Shown here: positions 21,315 to 27,485 of the stretch, piece by piece
How positions within the stretch are numbered: the stretch's first letter is position 1
How the letters are laid out: each line of letters starts with the position of its first letter
NCBI GenBank assembly: GCA_002395775.1
Contig: DGUV01000057.1
Span: 13,559 to 41,043 of the forward strand
DNA length: 27,485 nucleotides
Direction: 5' to 3'
Source of the DNA: Prevotellaceae bacterium UBA4301
GTDB taxonomy: Bacteria; Bacteroidota; Bacteroidia; Bacteroidales; Bacteroidaceae
Notes under the pieces: generated by a model
What the model was told of the DNA's origin: nothing
The model's database searches: none
What the model saw: only the letters and a program-made list of their open reading frames with translations
Made by a program: the position numbers and the translations under genes

Positions 21315-22376
21315 TTATTTGCGCCCAAACAAGTATTGGCGGAACAGGGGACTCACGCGCAGCACTTGGCTCACGAGCAGGCAGAAGGCAATGACCACGA
21401 GGGCAGAGGCGAAGGTGACCACCACCTCCAGCACGAAGTTGGGGTGATGGGCATTGAGCCACTTGCCCACTTCCGGAATCTTGGGCAGCAGTATGTAGTG
21501 GAGGAGATAGATGTCCAGTGTGCGGACGCCTATGTACTGAAGCCATCGGCCGATGGGCTTGTCGTGGGTGAACCATTCTCCGTAGTTGCGGAAGAAGACC
21601 ACCACCATCGTGAGCAACGAGAACATGGCCACGGTGCGTGACAGATTGGTCCACTCGAAGCGCAGGAAATGCCAGCGGAAGATGTCGGCACAGGCGACGA
21701 AGGCCACTAAGGTCAGGATGGGGTAGAACCACGATGAATCCGCCACTTTTTGAGCCTGTTCCCAATAGCGGTGCACCAGATTGCCGAAGAGGAAGAAGGG
21801 GAGGAAGTTCATCGTCTTCGTGAGGCTGGAGTAGCGGAAGAAGAGGTCCTTGTGGAAGGTGACATCGGGCAGATAGAGGGTCTCATAGACAATGAGGCTC
21901 ACGCCGAACAGGACCCAGATGACGGAGTGGGGATATTTGCCATTCAGCCATTTGGAACTTATCCATTGCTGGAGGAGGCAGGCGATGTAGTAGATGACAA
22001 ACATGTGCAGGAGCACCCAGGTGAACCAGTATCCGCCCTTGGTGGGGCTCTTCATGCAATACTCAAAGCTGGCCCAGAACTCGGGACGGCGCAGGATGAT
22101 GAACACACACATGAAGACCACGGTGGGCAGGACCTGTATCTTCGTCTTCTTCCAGGTGAGCCGCAAGGCATTGGGCCATGTCCACTCGAAGTTGGCCTTG
22201 TAGGCCAGAAAACCGCTGACGAAGAAAAACAGCGGCATGCGAAACAGCACCAGGAAGGGCAATGAGGTGCTTGTCCGCTCGTTTACCCCGAACGACATCT
22301 GTGCCACATGGTAGGCCACCACCAGTATCATTGTCAGGCCACGCATGGCGTCGAGCCACTCCAGTCGCTTAGTCAT
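21315..22376 (-). CDS. Acyltransferase family 3 membrane protein (third in locus)
   Basis: The 353-residue protein begins RLEWLDAMRGLTMILVVAYHVAQM, which contains the family's conserved Arg and His, and continues with LFRMPLFFFVSGFLAYK. It has about ten hydrophobic segments. It is more like typical OafA-type proteins than the paralogous pair at 15891-17961, whose N terminus is RNHAFD. The start overlaps the flippase stop by 8 bases, indicating coupled translation. Its role is probably O-acetylation, or another acylation, of the same polysaccharide. Confidence 0.86.
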   Translation of the reverse strand: MTKRLEWLDAMRGLTMILVVAYHVAQMSFGVNERTSTSLPFLVLFRMPLFFFVSGFLAYKANFEWTWPNALRLTWKKTKIQVLPTVVFMCVFIILRRPEFWASFEYCMKSPTKGGYWFTWVLLHMFVIYYIACLLQQWISSKWLNGKYPHSVIWVLFGVSLIVYETLYLPDVTFHKDLFFRYSSLTKTMNFLPFFLFGNLVHRYWEQAQKVADSSWFYPILTLVAFVACADIFRWHFLRFEWTNLSRTVAMFSLLTMVVVFFRNYGEWFTHDKPIGRWLQYIGVRTLDIYLLHYILLPKIPEVGKWLNAHHPNFVLEVVVTFASALVVIAFCLLVSQVLRVSPLFRQYLFGRK

Positions 22377-23808
22377 GGGTCTTGTGGAATAGGTATTGGA
22401 CGGATTCTCGCATAATCTTGGCCCCGCTCAGCCACATGATGCCGCCATAGAGCGCAGTGGCGATGAGTATCTTTGAGATGAGCAGAAGCCAAAGGTTGGT
22501 GATGCTGCGCGTGAACCACCAGGTGAGGCCCATGACGAGCAGTGTGAACAAAAGGAAGGGCAGCACGTCGCGCAGCACATCCATGAGGCGCAGGCCGATG
22601 AGCCTGTGGGCAAACCACTGCCACACACCCAGCCAGGCAATGTTGAGCGCGATGAAGAAGACCACCATCGGGCGCAGGCCATAGGGATACAACGCGATGA
22701 GGCCCGCCCAGACGAGCACGCACAGCACCACGGTGCACCAGAGATTGATGTTGGAGCGTCCCTGGCTGATGGTCATGTTGGAATAGAGCGTGGTGATGGG
22801 GAAGAAGGCACCATAGAGCGAGAGCATGCTCAGAAGGGTGGCACTTTCGAGCCATTTCTCGCCACCTACGATGAGCAGGAACTCGCGAGCCACCAGTCCC
22901 AGTCCCAGCATGGCGGGGAAGGAGATGAAGGAGACGAAGCGCAACATCTTGCGGAACACGTTGCGATAGCGTCCTTGGTCGTCGCGCACACGGGAAAGTA
23001 CGGGCTGGGCCACGCCTGTGACCATGCCGTTGATGGTGTTGATGCCCTTGTCGTCCCAGTTGCGGGCATTGGAATAGACGCCTGCCGAATGGTCGCCATA
23101 GAAACGACCCAGCAGCACGCCAAAGGCATGGGCATTGAGGTTGTTGAAGAGGTTCTGCAACAGCAACTTGCTGCTGAACCCAAACATGCGCCAGGCGGGC
23201 CTGAGGTCGATGTCGAGGGTGGGCCGCCAGGGCGAGTAGAACCAGTTCATTACGGCCACAATCAGTATGAAGAGCACATTCTGCGTAGCCAGTCCCCAGT
23301 AGGCCATGTCGCAATAGACCATGCTCACGCCCACAATGCCCGACACGAGCAGGGCCACGACGGCAATGATGGCCGTCTGCTTGTTCATGAGGTGGATGAA
23401 GAGGTAGGCCCTTTGCACGGTGCCCCAGCTGCTGATGAAGAAGCCCAGGAACAGATAGCGCGAGAGCCACAGCAAGTCGGGGTCGTGATAAAAACGCACA
23501 ATGAGCGGGGCCCCCAGGAAGAGGATTGCATAGAGCAGGGCCGAGACGCCGATGTTGAACCAGAAGACGGCGTTGTAGTCGCGATGCGAAGGCTCGCGCA
23601 GATTGCACAGGGCGGCCGTGAAACCGCTCTCCTGCAGGGCGCTGGCGATGTTGGCAAACACCATCAGCATGGCTATCTTGCCATAGTCCTCGGGCATGAG
23701 TCGCCGCAGGTAGAGAATGGCAAAGAGGGCATTCAGCAACTGCGTAGTGCCGTTGTTTACCAAGCCCCACATGAGGCCTTTGGCTGTGCGCTCTTTCAGT
23801 GAAGCCAT
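22369..23808 (-). CDS. Wzx-type oligosaccharide flippase
   Basis: The 479-residue protein has about 12-14 membrane segments. It starts LKERTAKGLMWGLVNNGTTQLLNALFAI and contains YLRRLMPEDYGKIAMLMVFANI and GVYSNARNWDDKGINTINGMVTGVAQPVLSRV, typical of the polysaccharide synthase/WzxC group of the MOP superfamily. It would move the undecaprenyl-linked repeat unit across the inner membrane. The start codon touches the UDP-glucose dehydrogenase stop with no gap. No Wzy polymerase gene is seen in the window. Confidence 0.93.
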   Translation of the reverse strand: MASLKERTAKGLMWGLVNNGTTQLLNALFAILYLRRLMPEDYGKIAMLMVFANIASALQESGFTAALCNLREPSHRDYNAVFWFNIGVSALLYAILFLGAPLIVRFYHDPDLLWLSRYLFLGFFISSWGTVQRAYLFIHLMNKQTAIIAVVALLVSGIVGVSMVYCDMAYWGLATQNVLFILIVAVMNWFYSPWRPTLDIDLRPAWRMFGFSSKLLLQNLFNNLNAHAFGVLLGRFYGDHSAGVYSNARNWDDKGINTINGMVTGVAQPVLSRVRDDQGRYRNVFRKMLRFVSFISFPAMLGLGLVAREFLLIVGGEKWLESATLLSMLSLYGAFFPITTLYSNMTISQGRSNINLWCTVVLCVLVWAGLIALYPYGLRPMVVFFIALNIAWLGVWQWFAHRLIGLRLMDVLRDVLPFLLFTLLVMGLTWWFTRSITNLWLLLISKILIATALYGGIMWLSGAKIMRESVQYLFHKTHD

Positions 23809-25053
23809 TTAGTCGCGGCGGAAGATATCTCTCGTATAGACCTTCTCACTGACATCGTCAAGACAGGCATCGTAGCGGTTGGCAATTATGGCCTGCGATT
23901 CGCGCTTGAACTGTTCCAGGTCGTTCACCACGCGACTGCCGAAGAACGTGCTGCCGTCCTTGAGCGTGGGCTCGTAGATGATGACCTCGGCACCCTTGGC
24001 CTTCACCCGCTTCATGACGCCCTGGATGGAGGACTGGCGGAAGTTGTCGCTGTTCGACTTCATGGTCAGGCGGAAGACGCCAATCACGCAACGCCGTTCG
24101 TGGTCGGGGGCGTAGTCGCCGCGGTTGTAGTAGTCGTAGTATCCGGCCATCTTCAGCACGCGGTCGGCAATGAAGTCCTTGCGGGTGCGGTTACTTTCCA
24201 CGATGGCCGTCATCATGTTCTGCGGCACGTCGGCATAGTTGGCCAGCAGCTGTTTGGTGTCCTTGGGCAGGCAGTAGCCACCGTAGCCGAAGGAGGGGTT
24301 GTTGTAGTGCTGTCCGATGCGCGGGTCGAGGCTCACGCCCTCGATGATGTCGTGGGTGGAGAGTCCCTTGGCCTCGGCATAGGTGTCCAGTTCGTTGAAG
24401 TAGCTCACGCGCAGGGCCAGATAGGTGTTGGCAAAGAGCTTCACGGCCTCGGCCTCCGTCAGTCCCATGAACAGGGTGGGGATGTCCTGTTTCAGGGCTC
24501 CTTCCTGCAGTAGGGCGGCAAAGTCGCGTGCAGCCTTGTCCAGACGTTCGTCGCCTTCTGGGCGTCCCACGATGATGCGGCTGGGATAGAGATTGTCATA
24601 GAGCGCCTTCGACTCGCGCAGAAACTCGGGAGAGAACAGGATGTTCTTTGTGCCGAAGCGTTGCCTTACGGCCTCGGTGTATCCTACGGGGATGGTACTC
24701 TTGATGACCATGATGGCCTTGGGGTTCACCTCCATTACCAGGCTGATGACCTCCTCTACGTGTGACGTGTCGAAGTAGTTCTTCACGGGGTCGTAGTTCG
24801 TGGGAGCGGCTATGACCACAAACTCGGCATCGGCGTAGGCTGTGCGTCCGTCCAGTGTGGCCTCGAGCGAGAGTTGCTTCTCTGTGAGGTATCGTTCGAT
24901 GTATTCGTCCTGGATGGGCGAGCGGTGTCGGTTGATGAGGTCCACTTTCTCGGGTATCACGTCCACGGCCTTCACCTGATTCTTTTGTGCCAGCAATGTG
25001 GCTATGGAGAGGCCCACATAGCCCGTTCCGGCAACAGCTATCTTTCTGTTCAC
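23809..25053 (-). CDS. ugd: UDP-glucose 6-dehydrogenase
   Basis: The 414-residue enzyme oxidises UDP-glucose to UDP-glucuronate with two NAD+. The Rossmann motif GTGYVGLS is at about 9-16, VIKSTIPVGYT at about 117-126, and SPEFLRES at 141-148. The catalytic cysteine is Cys261 in FGYGGYCLPKDTKQL. The length is normal for the short bacterial type. UDP-ManNAc or similar dehydrogenases are related, but the FGYGGYCLPKDT form and length favour Ugd. It is the second gene after upxY (28-base gap) and supplies an acidic sugar donor to the polysaccharide locus. Confidence 0.92.
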   Translation of the reverse strand: MNRKIAVAGTGYVGLSIATLLAQKNQVKAVDVIPEKVDLINRHRSPIQDEYIERYLTEKQLSLEATLDGRTAYADAEFVVIAAPTNYDPVKNYFDTSHVEEVISLVMEVNPKAIMVIKSTIPVGYTEAVRQRFGTKNILFSPEFLRESKALYDNLYPSRIIVGRPEGDERLDKAARDFAALLQEGALKQDIPTLFMGLTEAEAVKLFANTYLALRVSYFNELDTYAEAKGLSTHDIIEGVSLDPRIGQHYNNPSFGYGGYCLPKDTKQLLANYADVPQNMMTAIVESNRTRKDFIADRVLKMAGYYDYYNRGDYAPDHERRCVIGVFRLTMKSNSDNFRQSSIQGVMKRVKAKGAEVIIYEPTLKDGSTFFGSRVVNDLEQFKRESQAIIANRYDACLDDVSEKVYTRDIFRRD

Positions 25054-25081
25054 TTTATTATAGGTATTTAGTTCTCGATTT

Positions 25082-25624
25082 CTAATTTGTTATCACTTCC
25101 ACCTGTTTGGGCGAAATCTGTATGGCCATGGCCAGCACTCCCTCCAGTTGTATGACAAACTGCCGGGCCCGCTTGCCTTGCACGCGTTGGTAGGTTCCCT
25201 TCATGCCCTCAAACGGGCCGCTCGTCACCACCACCCGTGTGCCGGGTGTCAGCGGTGTGGTGGTGGGGTCGATGTATTCGGCCTCGCCCTCGGCAAGCGA
25301 CGAGGCGCGGATGAAGTCGTCCATCTGCTCGTCCGGTACCACGATGGGACGTCGCAGTCCGTTGCAATCCATCGAACACATGTATTGCAACCAGGGGCGT
25401 CGCAGCTTGAAATGTTGGATGAAGGGTTGGGAACATTTCACGAAGACCAGGCTGTGGATGGCGGGTTCCTCGACGCGTTTCATGCGCTCGCCCACCTTGC
25501 GCTTTGTCCATCTCATGGGAACAAACGTCTCCGCCCCGGCCTCTGCCAGTTCGTCGCGCGCCTTGGTCTCGCGCCGATAGGTGGCTCTCATGGCAAACCA
25601 GTGTAGCGTATCTGAACGGTCCAT
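25082..25624 (-). CDS. upxY: UpxY family transcription antiterminator (NusG-like)
   Basis: The 180-residue protein has a NusG N-terminal domain (HWFAMRATYRRETKARDELAEAG and FVPMRW, about 8-38, then PAIHSLVFVKC) and a C-terminal KOW-type segment (PGTRVVVTSGPFEGMKG, about 127-143). UpxY proteins load on RNA polymerase in the leader of their own capsule operon and prevent early termination. ATG 25624 is chosen over 25672 because the promoter's -7 box lies at 25661-25668, so the longer version would start upstream of the transcript. It heads the upxY-ugd-flippase-acyltransferase-GT14 operon. No UpxZ partner is present next to it. Confidence 0.92.
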   Translation of the reverse strand: MDRSDTLHWFAMRATYRRETKARDELAEAGAETFVPMRWTKRKVGERMKRVEEPAIHSLVFVKCSQPFIQHFKLRRPWLQYMCSMDCNGLRRPIVVPDEQMDDFIRASSLAEGEAEYIDPTTTPLTPGTRVVVTSGPFEGMKGTYQRVQGKRARQFVIQLEGVLAMAIQISPKQVEVITN

Positions 25625-25660
25625 CCTGCAGTCCTTAGTTTTCTTCCGTATTTGAATGGG

Positions 25661-25692
25661 CAAAGATAGCAATAATATTCCATTGCGCCAAG
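25661..25692 (-). promoter_or_regulatory. Promoter of the upxY polysaccharide operon
   Basis: On the minus strand CTTG (25689-25692), a 20-base spacer and TATCTTTG (25661-25668) lie about 37 bases before the upxY start, giving a leader of only about 30 bases. Confidence 0.85.
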
Positions 25693-25733
25693 TTTAATCT
25701 GTTTTTTTAATAGGCGTGCGCGGGTTTGCAAGA

Positions 25734-25778
25734 TTAAAAAGAAACGTGACAACCGGAATCATTCCGATTGTCACGTTT
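25734..25778 (-). terminator. Terminator of tRNA-Pro
   Basis: Read on the minus strand, AAACGTGACAA (25778-25768) pairs with TTGTCACGTTT (25752-25742). An inner CGGAAT/ATTCCG stem extends it, and CTTTTTAATC follows. The stem starts at the final A of the encoded CCA. Confidence 0.88.
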
Positions 25779-25853
25779 GGTCGGATAGAGGAGACTCGAA
25801 CTCCCGACCCCCACGTCCCGAACGTGGTACGCTACCAACTGCGCTACTATCCG
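25778..25853 (-). tRNA. tRNA-Pro (anticodon CGG)
   Basis: On the minus strand the acceptor arm CGGATAG pairs with CTATCCG, followed by discriminator A and an encoded CCA. The D arm has GCGC-AGTTGGTA-GCGT, the anticodon stem is CCACG/CGTGG with loop TTCGGGA (anticodon CGG), and the T arm is GGGAG-TTCGAGT-CTCCT. It is 76 bases including CCA and reads CCG codons, in keeping with a GC-rich genome. Confidence 0.95.
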
Positions 25854-25871
25854 AAAGCCCCGAAAGGCGAC

Positions 25872-25908
25872 TGCAAAGGTACGAATAAGCGAGCAAAATA
25901 CCAAATTT
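25872..25908 (-). promoter_or_regulatory. Promoter of tRNA-Pro
   Basis: On the minus strand TTTG (25902-25905), a 20-base spacer and TACCTTTG (25874-25881) lie about 20 bases before the tRNA. The whole 37-base segment matches the rpsO promoter segment 8930-8966 at 35 of 37 positions. Confidence 0.87.
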
Positions 25909-26151
25909 TATTTGGGTATTTTCGAGCGAGAGTACTTTAGAACGTAGTTCAGAGGTACGAATAAGCGAGCAAAACAAGACCGATAGGCCAAATTCTATTT
26001 GGAATGTCTTCCCTCGCTTTGCTCGGAAAACGTCACCCCTCGGAATGTCGGGCATAGAGCGAAAGTACCTGAAATTGAACGCTTAAAGTCGCGAAATATT
26101 CAACAAATGGCAGTTGATATCTGATATTTATTTTATTTTTTTCCAAAATTA

Positions 26152-26183
26152 TTTGGTCATGTCGAATATAGTGCGTACCTTTG
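26152..26183 (+). promoter_or_regulatory. Promoter of tRNA-Phe
   Basis: TTTG (26152-26155), a 20-base spacer and TACCTTTG (26176-26183), preceded by a T/A-rich tract that may act as an upstream activating element. Confidence 0.87.
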
Positions 26184-26201
26184 CAACCGCAAAACCGAAA
26201 T

Positions 26202-26274
26202 GGTGTCATAGCTCAGTTGGTAGAGCAAAGGACTGAAAATCCTTGTGTCCCCGGTTCGATTCCTGGTGACACCA
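26202..26274 (+). tRNA. tRNA-Phe (anticodon GAA)
   Basis: The acceptor arm GGTGTCA pairs with TGACACC, with discriminator A at 26274. The D arm is GCTC-AGTTGGTA-GAGC, the anticodon stem is AGGA/TCCT with loop CTGAAAA (anticodon GAA), and the T arm contains GGTTCGATTCC. CCA is not encoded, unlike in the neighbouring tRNA-Pro. Confidence 0.96.
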
Positions 26275-26282
26275 CTTCAAGG

Positions 26283-26322
26283 AAATCCCCGATTGAAAGT
26301 TGTTCAATCGGGGATTTGTTGT
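26283..26322 (+). terminator. Terminator of tRNA-Phe
   Basis: AAATCCCCGATTGAA (26283-26297) and TTCAATCGGGGATTT (26303-26317) form a perfect 15-pair stem with a five-base loop. The following GTTGTTT is only moderately T-rich. Confidence 0.87.
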
Positions 26323-26349
26323 TTACTTGACTACTTTATTCCTCATTTC

Positions 26350-26381
26350 CTTGCATAAGAGTTGAATATTTGTTACTTTTG
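26350..26381 (+). promoter_or_regulatory. Promoter of argR
   Basis: CTTG (26350-26353), a 20-base spacer and TACTTTTG (26374-26381) lie 30 bases before the ATG at 26412. TGAATATTTACTGAATAAG between them is AT-rich and resembles ARG-box half sites only loosely. Confidence 0.78.
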
Positions 26382-26411
26382 CCCTGTCTAATGAATATTT
26401 ACTGAATAAGC

Positions 26412-26876
26412 ATGGGAAAGAAAGAGGCCCGACTGGAGGTGATAAGGATGATTATCTCGCGTGGCGAGGTGGGACAGCAAGACGAACTGCAGCACGAACT
26501 GGAGAAGGCTGGCTATGCGGCTGCACAGGCCACGCTGAGCCGCGACCTGAAGTTGCTGCGCGTATCGAAGGTGCAGGATGAAAGGGGCCGCTACATCTAC
26601 GTGTTGCCCGAGGACAAGGGATACCGGCGCGTAAGCGATACGCATGTGACGCAGGAGGCGCTGCATCGGTTGGGTACCGTCGATGTGCGCTTTTCGGGCA
26701 ATCTGGCTGTGCTGAAGACTCCTCCCGGACACGCCTCGCACGTGGCCTACGACATCGACCAGGCCCGCCTGACGCAGGTGCTGGGCACGGTGGCGGGCGA
26801 CGATACGGTGCTGGTGGTGCTGGAGGAGGGGACTGACCGTGCCGAGGTGCTGGACGCCATTGCCGGATGTGTGTGA
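26412..26876 (+). CDS. argR: Arginine repressor
   Basis: The 154-residue protein has the family's normal length. The N-terminal winged helix contains ISRGEVGQQDELQHELEKAGY and QATLSRDLKLL (39-49), the recognition helix of ArgR/AhrC. The C-terminal oligomerisation and arginine-binding domain contains SGNLAVLKTPPGHASHVAYDID and LGTVAGDDTVLVV (GDDT at 129-132). It forms hexamers that bind ARG boxes when arginine is present. In Bacteroidales argR commonly stands beside arginine-biosynthesis genes; here it is followed by a PspC-domain gene 25 bases on, and no arginine gene is visible. Confidence 0.95.
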   Translation: MGKKEARLEVIRMIISRGEVGQQDELQHELEKAGYAAAQATLSRDLKLLRVSKVQDERGRYIYVLPEDKGYRRVSDTHVTQEALHRLGTVDVRFSGNLAVLKTPPGHASHVAYDIDQARLTQVLGTVAGDDTVLVVLEEGTDRAEVLDAIAGCV

Positions 26877-26901
26877 TACGATAACCCTAAATTCATAATA
26901 G

Positions 26902-27090
26902 ATGGACGACAAGAAGTTTTATCTGTCCCAGACGGACAAGCGCATTGCCGGCGTGTGTGGCGGCATAGCTGAGTATTTTGGTGTAGATTCGCTGCTGGTG
27001 CGTGTGTTGTTCCTGGCAGCCATACTGGAGTTCGGCACCGGGGTGCTGGCCTATGTGGTATTGTGGATATGTGCCCCCAAAGCCCGTTGA
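26902..27090 (+). CDS. Small PspC-domain membrane protein
   Basis: The 62-residue protein contains a single PspC domain, with SQTDKRIAGVCGGIAEYFGVDSLLVRVLF followed by a hydrophobic segment (about 39-58). PspC domains occur in envelope-stress membrane proteins; stand-alone versions of this size are common in Bacteroidota and have no defined role. It is probably cotranscribed with argR and with the XRE-cupin gene, which begins three bases after its stop. Confidence 0.88.
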   Translation: MDDKKFYLSQTDKRIAGVCGGIAEYFGVDSLLVRVLFLAAILEFGTGVLAYVVLWICAPKAR

Positions 27091-27093
27091 ACG

Positions 27094-27485
27094 ATGGATA
27101 CACAGCTGAAACAAATCGGTGAACGTCTGCGCGGATTGCGCGACGTGCTCGACTTGTCGGCGCAAGAAGTGGCCGACACTTGTGGCATCAATCTCGACAA
27201 GTATGAACGTATCGAGCGGGGCGAGGTGGACATCACCATCTCGAACCTGATGAAGATAGCGCGCAAATATGGCGTATCGACGGAAGAGCTGATCTTTGCC
27301 GAGGCTCCTCACATGAAGTCATACTACGTGACACGTAAGGGACAGGGCATGAGCATTGAGCGTACCAAGGCTTATAAATATCAGAGTCTTGTGGGCGGTT
27401 TCGTGGGTCACAAGGCCGACGTGTTCATCGTGACCGTAGAACCGAAGCCAGGAGCCAGGACCATCTACAAGAACAGCCACCCCGG
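27094..27485 (+). CDS. XRE-family regulator with cupin domain (3' partial)
   Basis: About 130 residues are visible before the window ends. An N-terminal helix-turn-helix of the XRE/Cro type (about 6-60: IGERLRGLRDVLDLSAQEVADTCGI, YERIERGEVD, LMKIARKYGVSTEEL) is followed by the beginning of a cupin barrel (from about 75: YYVTRKGQGMSIER, then YQSLVGGFVGHKADVFIVTV). Such proteins are small-molecule-responsive repressors. The three-base spacing from the PspC gene indicates one operon. The effector is not evident. Confidence 0.87.
   Translation, partial: MDTQLKQIGERLRGLRDVLDLSAQEVADTCGINLDKYERIERGEVDITISNLMKIARKYGVSTEELIFAEAPHMKSYYVTRKGQGMSIERTKAYKYQSLVGGFVGHKADVFIVTVEPKPGARTIYKNSHP

Larger units (their letters stand above)
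25854..26201. other. Divergent intergenic region between tRNA-Pro and tRNA-Phe
   Basis: This 348-base region has no convincing gene. It holds the tRNA-Pro promoter and a second, decayed copy of its core (25954-25974, 21 bases identical to 25878-25898, but with TACCTCTG as the -7 box). It also holds the element shared with the rpsO upstream region (25970-26005), an AT-rich tract (26115-26155), and the tRNA-Phe promoter. Confidence 0.75.

Noticed and set aside
22606..23802. Plus-strand frame of about 398 codons opposite the flippase
   Set aside because: Antisense shadow of a confidently identified Wzx-type flippase; the product is rich in His, Glu and Gln without hydrophobic core patterning.
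25716..25940. Plus-strand frame of about 74 codons over the tRNA-Pro region
   Set aside because: It lies across a clear tRNA gene, its terminator and its promoter on the other strand.
25770..26280. Integrase attachment site or integrated element at the tRNA genes
   Set aside because: No duplicated tRNA 3' end and no integrase gene are visible near either tRNA in this window.

Overview
This window reads as a chromosomal segment of a GC-rich member of the Bacteroidales, most likely a Prevotella-like organism. The main evidence is promoter structure: about ten sites fit the Bacteroidota pattern TTTG/CTTG, about 20 bases, then TAnnTTTG, and ribosome-binding sites are mostly absent. Gene content agrees: ECF sigma/FecR-like/outer-membrane receptor sets, a UpxY antiterminator, YfhO, and PspC and XRE-cupin genes beside argR.

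Layout. 1-77 is the tail of an outer-membrane receptor-like gene. 317-1222 encodes an exported glycerophosphodiester phosphodiesterase-like protein. 1335-5497 is an ECF sigma / short FecR-like anti-sigma / 1010-residue outer-membrane barrel operon. 5694-8759 is a second ECF sigma / membrane-anchored anti-sigma candidate / secreted lectin-like protein operon, bracketed by two nearly identical ~65-bp terminator repeats. 9041-9310 is rpsO, followed by a large YfhO-type membrane protein and a small outer-membrane barrel. 12523-25624 is a surface-polysaccharide locus in four transcription blocks: three glycosyltransferases leftward (12523-15336); two paralogous acyltransferases, then a TagD-like cytidylyltransferase, an asparagine-synthase-like enzyme and a LicD protein rightward (15891-20384); and upxY, UDP-glucose dehydrogenase, flippase, acyltransferase and a GT14 glycosyltransferase leftward (25624-20372). 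The right end holds tRNA-Pro(CGG), tRNA-Phe(GAA), argR, a PspC-domain gene and the start of an XRE-cupin regulator.

How the genes fit together. UDP-glucose dehydrogenase would supply UDP-glucuronate. The glycosyltransferases would build a repeat unit, the acyltransferases and the TagD/AsnB-like/LicD set would decorate it, and the flippase would export it. No phosphoglycosyl transferase, Wzy polymerase or Wza/Wzc export gene is visible, so the pathway must be completed elsewhere.

The most striking structure that is not a gene is an array of eighteen consecutive 22-bp units (15431-15826) in the divergent intergenic space of the polysaccharide locus. It keeps exact 22-bp register with no indel, although its ends have diverged to roughly half identity. 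Other unusual features are small GC-rich palindromic elements inside reading frames, long promoter sequences shared by unrelated genes, and probable leaderless genes in the polysaccharide locus.
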